From: Glutamicibacter halophytocola
GTDB lineage: Bacteria; Actinomycetota; Actinomycetes; Actinomycetales; Micrococcaceae
Direction: 5' to 3'
Assembly: GCF_001302565.1 (NCBI RefSeq)
Contig: NZ_CP012750.1
Location: 3,100,001 to 3,164,000, forward strand
DNA length: 64,000 bases
The notes beneath the pieces are model-generated. The model worked only from the letters and a program-made list of their open reading frames with translations, was not told where the DNA came from and did no database searches. A program made the position numbers and the translations under genes. Below are positions 60,054 to 64,000 of this stretch, piece by piece. Each line of letters starts with the position of its first letter. The stretch's first letter is position 1.

Positions 60054-61124
60054 ATGGTGAGCATGAACCACCTCTCGGGATCCACCAGCACGGCTTCTGC
60101 TTCCGATGACGGCCTGGCCAGCAGAACGCCGCTGGCCACCCGGCTGCTCTCCGGCCCGGTCCCTGGCGTGCTGTTGTGCCTGGCCGTCGGCGCGCTGTGC
60201 ATGCTCGCCAGCCATTTCACCCGTTCCGTGAGCGCGTTGCTCATCGCCATTGTGCTTGGCGCCCTGTGGCGCAACCTGGCGCCAGTGCCCCATGTTGCTG
60301 ATTCCGGAGTAGCCCTTTCGGCAAAGAAGCTGCTGCGGTGGGGAATCGTCTTTCTGGGATTCCAATTGTCCTTGGAATCCATCCTTGCTCTTGGCCCCGG
60401 CGTGCTGCTGGTGGTGGTTTCATCGGTGGCCATCACGTTCCTGCTCACCGCCTGGATCGGCAAGCTGATGGGCCTGGACCTGGAACAACGGCTGCTGATC
60501 GCCATCGGTTTTTCCATCTGCGGCGCGGCAGCTGTGGCTGGGGCTGAAGGAACAATCAAGGCCAAGGAGCATCAAGTAGCCACAGCAGTTGGCCTGGTGG
60601 TGCTTTTCGGAACCCTGATGATTCCGGCCATGCCCGCGCTGGGCCTGCTTTTGGGTTTGGATGAACGCGGCATCGGCATGCTCGTGGGCGCTTCAACCCA
60701 TGAGGTGGCACAGGTTGTGGCCGGCGCTGGCTCGGTGTCGGCAGCCGCCTTGGCCGTGGCCGTCACCGTGAAACTGGCCAGGGTTCTCCTGCTCGCTCCG
60801 GTGGTTGCCGGAGTCGGAATCTATATGCGGCGCAAGCACAGCGTTCGCGGCGACAAGAATCCGCCGCTGGTGCCCTTGTTCATCATTGGTTTCCTGGCCA
60901 CCATGCTGGTGCGCACCACCATGGATCTCCCCGAGGTGTTCATCGACGGCGCTTCCACCGTGCAAACCCTGCTCTTGTCTGCGGCCATGTTTGCCCTGGG
61001 GCTCGGGGTCCACCTGCGCAGCATCTTCACCTCCGGGATCAAGGCATTGCTCTTGGGACTGGTTGCAACGCTGATCATCGCAGCCGTGGCCGCCAGCGGA
61101 ACAGTTCTTTTCCCTCCTGCATAG
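60054..61124 (+). CDS. YeiH-family putative sulfate exporter
   Basis: 356 aa (352 if the ATG at 60063 is used; neither has a strong ribosome site). About ten helices. Family signature: LLRWGIVFLGFQLSLESILALG, IAIGFSICGAAAVAGAEGTIKAKEHQVATAVGLVVLFGTLMIPAMP (central), GASTHEVAQVVAGAG and LPEVFIDGASTVQTLLLSAAMFALGLGVHL. Usually annotated as sulfate or sulfonate exporters, with evidence only for a few members. Divergent from LysR. Confidence 0.85.
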   Translation: MVSMNHLSGSTSTASASDDGLASRTPLATRLLSGPVPGVLLCLAVGALCMLASHFTRSVSALLIAIVLGALWRNLAPVPHVADSGVALSAKKLLRWGIVFLGFQLSLESILALGPGVLLVVVSSVAITFLLTAWIGKLMGLDLEQRLLIAIGFSICGAAAVAGAEGTIKAKEHQVATAVGLVVLFGTLMIPAMPALGLLLGLDERGIGMLVGASTHEVAQVVAGAGSVSAAALAVAVTVKLARVLLLAPVVAGVGIYMRRKHSVRGDKNPPLVPLFIIGFLATMLVRTTMDLPEVFIDGASTVQTLLLSAAMFALGLGVHLRSIFTSGIKALLLGLVATLIIAAVAASGTVLFPPA

Positions 61125-61137
61125 TGCCCGGCGGTGG

Positions 61138-61917
61138 CTACCGCGCGCTCCAGCCTCCATCCATGGTGTACGAGGCACCGGTGACCATGCCCGCCGATGA
61201 TGAGCTGAGCCAGGCCACGAGGGAGGCGACTTCTTCTGGCTCAACCAGCCGCTTGATAGCAGCCTCGGTCAGCAGGATCTTCTGCACTACCTGCGATTCG
61301 GGGATCTGGTGCAGCTTGGCCTGATCAGCAATCTGCTGTTCCACCAATGCCGTACGGACATATCCCGGGTTGATGCAATTGCTTGTGATTCCATGCTCAG
61401 CACCCTCCAGCGCGGTGACCTTGGACAGGCCTTCCAGCCCGTGCTTGGCCGAAACGTAGGCGCTCTTGAAGGCGCTGGCGCGCAAGCCGTGGATCGAGGA
61501 GATATTGATGATCCGGCCGAAGCCGCGTTCGCGCATGCCGGGAAGGGCGGCACGGATGAGCAGAAATGGCGCTTCCAGCATGAGCCGGTGGATCAGCCGC
61601 CACGCCCCGGGATCAAATTCATCGATGGCTGCCACCCTCTGGATGCCAGCGTTGTTGACCAGGATGTCGGTCTCGACGCTGCACTGCTCAAGGGACTCGG
61701 TCTGCGAAAGATCCACCGCCCAGGCGCTCCCTCCCAAACGGGCCGCAGCCTCGCGGGCCGCCTGCTCATCCCTGTCCGCGATCGTGACTGCGGCACCTGC
61801 CTGGGCCAGTGCTTGCGCGCAGGCGAATCCAATTCCGCTGGCACCCCCGGTGACCAATGCGCGCCGGCCTCGCAAGCCGTCATTGCTGGTGGCCGGCAGT
61901 TCTGTTTCCTGGGTCAT
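61138..61917 (-). CDS. 3-hydroxybutyrate dehydrogenase-like SDR
   Basis: 259 aa from the ATG at 61917. Classical SDR: VTGGASGIGFACAQAL (about residues 21-36), NNAGIQ, active-site serine in INISSIHG and YVSAKHGLEG. The segment SSIHGLRASAFKSAYVSAKHGLEGLSKVTALEG and the later QIADQAKLHQIPESQVVQKILLTEAAIKRLVEPEEVA are hallmarks of D-3-hydroxybutyrate dehydrogenase. It interconverts 3-hydroxybutyrate and acetoacetate with NAD+. AAGGGA is about 11 nt upstream of the start. Convergent with the YeiH gene. Confidence 0.82.
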   Translation of the reverse strand: MTQETELPATSNDGLRGRRALVTGGASGIGFACAQALAQAGAAVTIADRDEQAAREAAARLGGSAWAVDLSQTESLEQCSVETDILVNNAGIQRVAAIDEFDPGAWRLIHRLMLEAPFLLIRAALPGMRERGFGRIINISSIHGLRASAFKSAYVSAKHGLEGLSKVTALEGAEHGITSNCINPGYVRTALVEQQIADQAKLHQIPESQVVQKILLTEAAIKRLVEPEEVASLVAWLSSSSAGMVTGASYTMDGGWSAR

Positions 61918-62188
61918 GGCCCGTGATATCCCTTCGTGCGCACCGTTGCGGCAAGGGCCCGATTCTCGGAAGCCCACTGCCAAGCTATGGCCAATTTCCA
62001 ACCCGGGTCAACGATTCGCGCTGTGCAGATTCCGCAGGTCAATGTGCACTAATGCACGGCTTGGCGATCCCAGCCCGTGCCAATCGCGCAAATATTCAAA
62101 GACAGTTGCTACAAATGGCAGGGCATGGTCAAAGAATGCCTTGGGACTATCAAATTGCAGATACCCATCGAAATGCGAAAAGGCCACC

Positions 62189-62536
62189 ATGAACCCCCTC
62201 AACCAGCAACGTCGAGCGTCCAGACGAATCGCTGCCGCCGTCGCCGCCTCGAGCGTCGCGGTGATCGGCAGTGGCGCAGTCCTCACCACGACGCAGGATG
62301 AGGCGTCGACGCAATCACCAACGACTGTGTCAACCACCGATAACAGCAGTGCGAAGAGCTCAACGACGCAAAGCCAGGAGACGACGCAAACTCCGGAAAC
62401 CGACACGGATTCAAACGCCGGTTCCGGGTCAAGTTCCGAGTCCACTACGGATTCCCTGGACTCAAGCGCCAATGGCTCCTCACCGGTCTCCCCGGGCACC
62501 CGTGGCTCAATCAGTGCAAGATCCTCGGGGTCATAG
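62189..62536 (+). CDS. Secreted or membrane-anchored Ser/Thr-rich protein next to apbE
   Basis: 115 aa from the ATG at 62189 with AAAAGG 6 nt upstream. A basic N-terminus (MNPLNQQRRASRR), a hydrophobic segment (IAAAVAASSVAVIGSGAVL, about residues 14-32) acting as signal or anchor, then about 75 residues rich in Thr, Ser, Gln and Asp without repeats. I see no FMN-binding domain, cysteine or D-x-S-G-A-T flavinylation motif. In related gene sets a longer protein with an FMN-binding domain sits here. This version looks truncated or diverged. Confidence 0.7.
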   Translation: MNPLNQQRRASRRIAAAVAASSVAVIGSGAVLTTTQDEASTQSPTTVSTTDNSSAKSSTTQSQETTQTPETDTDSNAGSGSSSESTTDSLDSSANGSSPVSPGTRGSISARSSGS

Positions 62537-62538
62537 CC

Positions 62539-63474
62539 ATGAGTGGCAAAACTACCTGGAAAATCTGGGGTTTGAGCGCGGCGATGACGGTAGAAACTGC
62601 TCATCTGCTCAAGCCCGCCAAGGCAATTGTTGATTCGGTCCTTGCCGAGGTCGAATTGGCCAGCAGCAGGTTCCGTCCCGATTCCGAGGTGATGCAGCTG
62701 GCTCGAACTGGCGCCAACAACACCAGCATCTCCCCCACACTGGCTCTGCTCATTGACGGCGCCCTGAAAGCAGCGCGCGACAGCGACGGAGACGTTGATC
62801 CGCTGTTGGGCGGCGAATTGGCCAATCTGGGCTACGATCGCGATTTCGCCCGGCTGCCTGCAATAACCGCCAAGGGCGTGAGCATCACCCAAGGCCCCCT
62901 GCGCCCGATCTTGTGGCCCCTGATCCAGCTGAACGGCACGAAGCTCACGCTGCCCGCCGGCACCGCGCTGGACTTGGGGGCCACGGCCAAAGCCATGGCC
63001 GCTGATCTGGCTGCTGCACGGGTGGCAGAGGAATTGGATACCGCGGCGCTGGTCAGCCTCGGCGGAGACATTGCTACCGCCGGCAACGCCAAGGAACCCT
63101 GGCAGGTGCTCGTTCGGGACACCGATGCCGATCCATGGCAACAGGTCTCGTTGCATTCCGGTTTTGCCATGGCCACCTCCAGTACGCGCAAGCGCCGCTG
63201 GAGCCACCGGGGACTGGCCATGCACCACATTCTTGATCCGGCCTTCGGGCTGCCAGCGCACCGGGTTCATTCCAGCATCACTGTCGCCGCGTCAACCTGC
63301 CTGCAAGCCAATACCTATACGACCGCGGGCATCGTGCGCGGAGCCAAAGCACTGCAATGGCTGGAATCCATGAACCTTCCTGCCCGCCTGGTCGGCCTTG
63401 ATGGCACGGTGCAGGGCACCTCCCGCTGGCCTGCACCGGCCCGCAAGCCAGGGAGCGTGAGCGAGAATGGATGA
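62539..63474 (+). CDS. apbE: FAD:protein FMN transferase (ApbE-like)
   Basis: 311 aa, immediately after the preceding stop (2-bp gap). ApbE motifs: RFRPDSEVMQLARTG, SDGDVDPLLGG, LDLGATAKAMAAD, VSLGGDIATAG and HHILDPAFGLPAH, ending with TCLQANTYTTAGIV. The usual catalytic Asp near that last segment is Asn, as in many actinobacterial members. It transfers FMN from FAD to a threonine or serine of a partner protein outside the membrane. It overlaps the reductase gene by 8 nt. Its target is not visible in the window. Confidence 0.85.
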   Translation: MSGKTTWKIWGLSAAMTVETAHLLKPAKAIVDSVLAEVELASSRFRPDSEVMQLARTGANNTSISPTLALLIDGALKAARDSDGDVDPLLGGELANLGYDRDFARLPAITAKGVSITQGPLRPILWPLIQLNGTKLTLPAGTALDLGATAKAMAADLAAARVAEELDTAALVSLGGDIATAGNAKEPWQVLVRDTDADPWQQVSLHSGFAMATSSTRKRRWSHRGLAMHHILDPAFGLPAHRVHSSITVAASTCLQANTYTTAGIVRGAKALQWLESMNLPARLVGLDGTVQGTSRWPAPARKPGSVSENG

Positions 63475-64000
63475 GTTATTCTGGTCCATCGCGCGCACCA
63501 GCGGCATCATCAGCCTGTGCCTATTGACCGGTTCGCTGCTGCTGGGGATCATGGCCCGTTCGGGAAGGTCCTTCGGTGCCCTATCCCGCTACACCCAAAG
63601 CCTGCTCCACCGAAGTTTTTCGCTTTTGTCAGTGCTCTTTGCCGCGCTGCACGTCATTGCCCTTCTCGCTGATTCCTACGCCCGGGTACACCTGATCGAC
63701 CTGCTCATCCCGTTCTTCGGCGAATACCGGCCATTCTGGCAAGGACTAGGAACTGTCGGGCTGTTGCTGATGCTTGCGGTGTCACTGACCGGGTTACTGC
63801 GCCAGCGCCTGAGCCAGCCGATGTTTCGAGGCATCCACCTCGCTTCCTACCTGTTGTGGCCGATTGCCGTGGCCCACGGGCTGGGCAACGGTTCAGACGC
63901 CGGCGCCGTTTGGTACCGCGTCATCACCGTCGTTTCGATCGCGCTTGTCGCCACCGCCGGCATCTGGCGGCTGACAGCTAACTATGCGGATCATGCATCC
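63467..64000 (+). CDS. Ferric reductase-like transmembrane protein (partial)
   Basis: 178 codons of a frame starting at the ATG at 63467, inside the apbE end (ATGGATGA overlap), and running off the window. It starts MDELFWSIARTSGIISLCLL and shows about five helices. Histidines in SLLHRSF, ALHVIAL, RGIHLAS and VAHGLGNGSDAG are placed as haem ligands in the FRD/MsrQ superfamily. It would move electrons across the membrane and may pass them to a flavinylated partner. Downstream FAD/NADPH domains are beyond the edge or absent. Confidence 0.82.
   Translation, partial: MDELFWSIARTSGIISLCLLTGSLLLGIMARSGRSFGALSRYTQSLLHRSFSLLSVLFAALHVIALLADSYARVHLIDLLIPFFGEYRPFWQGLGTVGLLLMLAVSLTGLLRQRLSQPMFRGIHLASYLLWPIAVAHGLGNGSDAGAVWYRVITVVSIALVATAGIWRLTANYADHAS

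Overview
The window is about 60% GC, with short intergenic gaps, frequent GTG/TTG starts and ATGA/GTGA overlaps. The proteins look like those of a soil-type actinobacterium of the Arthrobacter/Glutamicibacter group (Micrococcaceae). The genus is an inference from overall character (QsuB-type dehydroshikimate dehydratase, LldR-type operators, Zur-controlled CobW-like gene, PIN/HTH pair), not from a marker gene. I see no rRNA, tRNA, insertion sequence, prophage or CRISPR array. The region is metabolic: transporter, catabolic enzyme and local regulator units follow one another.

Layout. (1) 1-21,600 is a sugar-acid (aldarate) island. It holds a talarate/galactarate dehydratase, two glucarate dehydratase-type enolase-superfamily enzymes, 5-dehydro-4-deoxyglucarate dehydratase, 2-oxoglutarate semialdehyde dehydrogenase, a GntP permease, a complete TctCBA tripartite transporter with an overlapping Usp gene, two AEC-family carriers, two paralogous LysR regulators, a 2-hydroxyacid dehydrogenase and a MarR protein. 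A TetR-SDR-SDR operon sits inside it. The central route would be glucarate/galactarate to 5-dehydro-4-deoxyglucarate, then 2-oxoglutarate semialdehyde, then 2-oxoglutarate. (2) 21,600-27,550 holds a large SNF2 ATPase, an OsmC protein and an idonate/gluconate-type dehydrogenase pair. (3) 27,700-33,200 is a lactate module: LldR-like regulator and lactate permease, divergent from lutABC, with three TGGTnnnACCA operators between them. (4) 33,200-34,600 is a lower-GC PIN/HTH toxin-antitoxin module bounded by 57-bp imperfect direct repeats. (5) 34,700-42,000 holds MFS and LysE exporters, a DUF4190 protein, YceI and an osmoprotectant ABC transporter. (6) 42,100-44,300 holds an FAH-family hydrolase and a Zur-box unit with a CobW-like protein lacking a recognisable P-loop and a cysteine-free ribosomal protein L36. 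(7) 44,400-54,000 holds amino acid transporters, a CitE-like lyase, two tandem DUF4262-type proteins, malic enzyme, an orphan antitoxin-like HTH gene paired with a membrane protein, and an aminotransferase. (8) 54,000-59,000 is a quinate/shikimate module (IclR regulator, QsuB, QsuD, MHS-family transporter). (9) 59,000-64,000 holds a LysR/YeiH pair, a 3-hydroxybutyrate dehydrogenase, and the start of an ApbE/ferric-reductase-like unit that runs off the window.

The genes fit an organism that lives on plant-derived acids (glucarate, galactarate, idonate/gluconate, quinate/shikimate, lactate), feeding 2-oxoglutarate, pyruvate and probably protocatechuate into central metabolism. The regulatory DNA is unusually readable: a shared LysR box and promoter spacing upstream of tctC and the kdgD operon, the LldR triple operator, a Zur box over a near-leaderless promoter, a perfect 19-bp TetR palindrome, and twin TTGA-N4-TCAA sites at yceI. 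I did not find a clearly unprecedented system. The best candidates for new biology are the repeat-bounded toxin-antitoxin module, the HTH/membrane-protein pair at 51.3-52.5 kb, the P-loop-less Zur-regulated CobW protein, and the ApbE unit without a visible FMN-binding partner.
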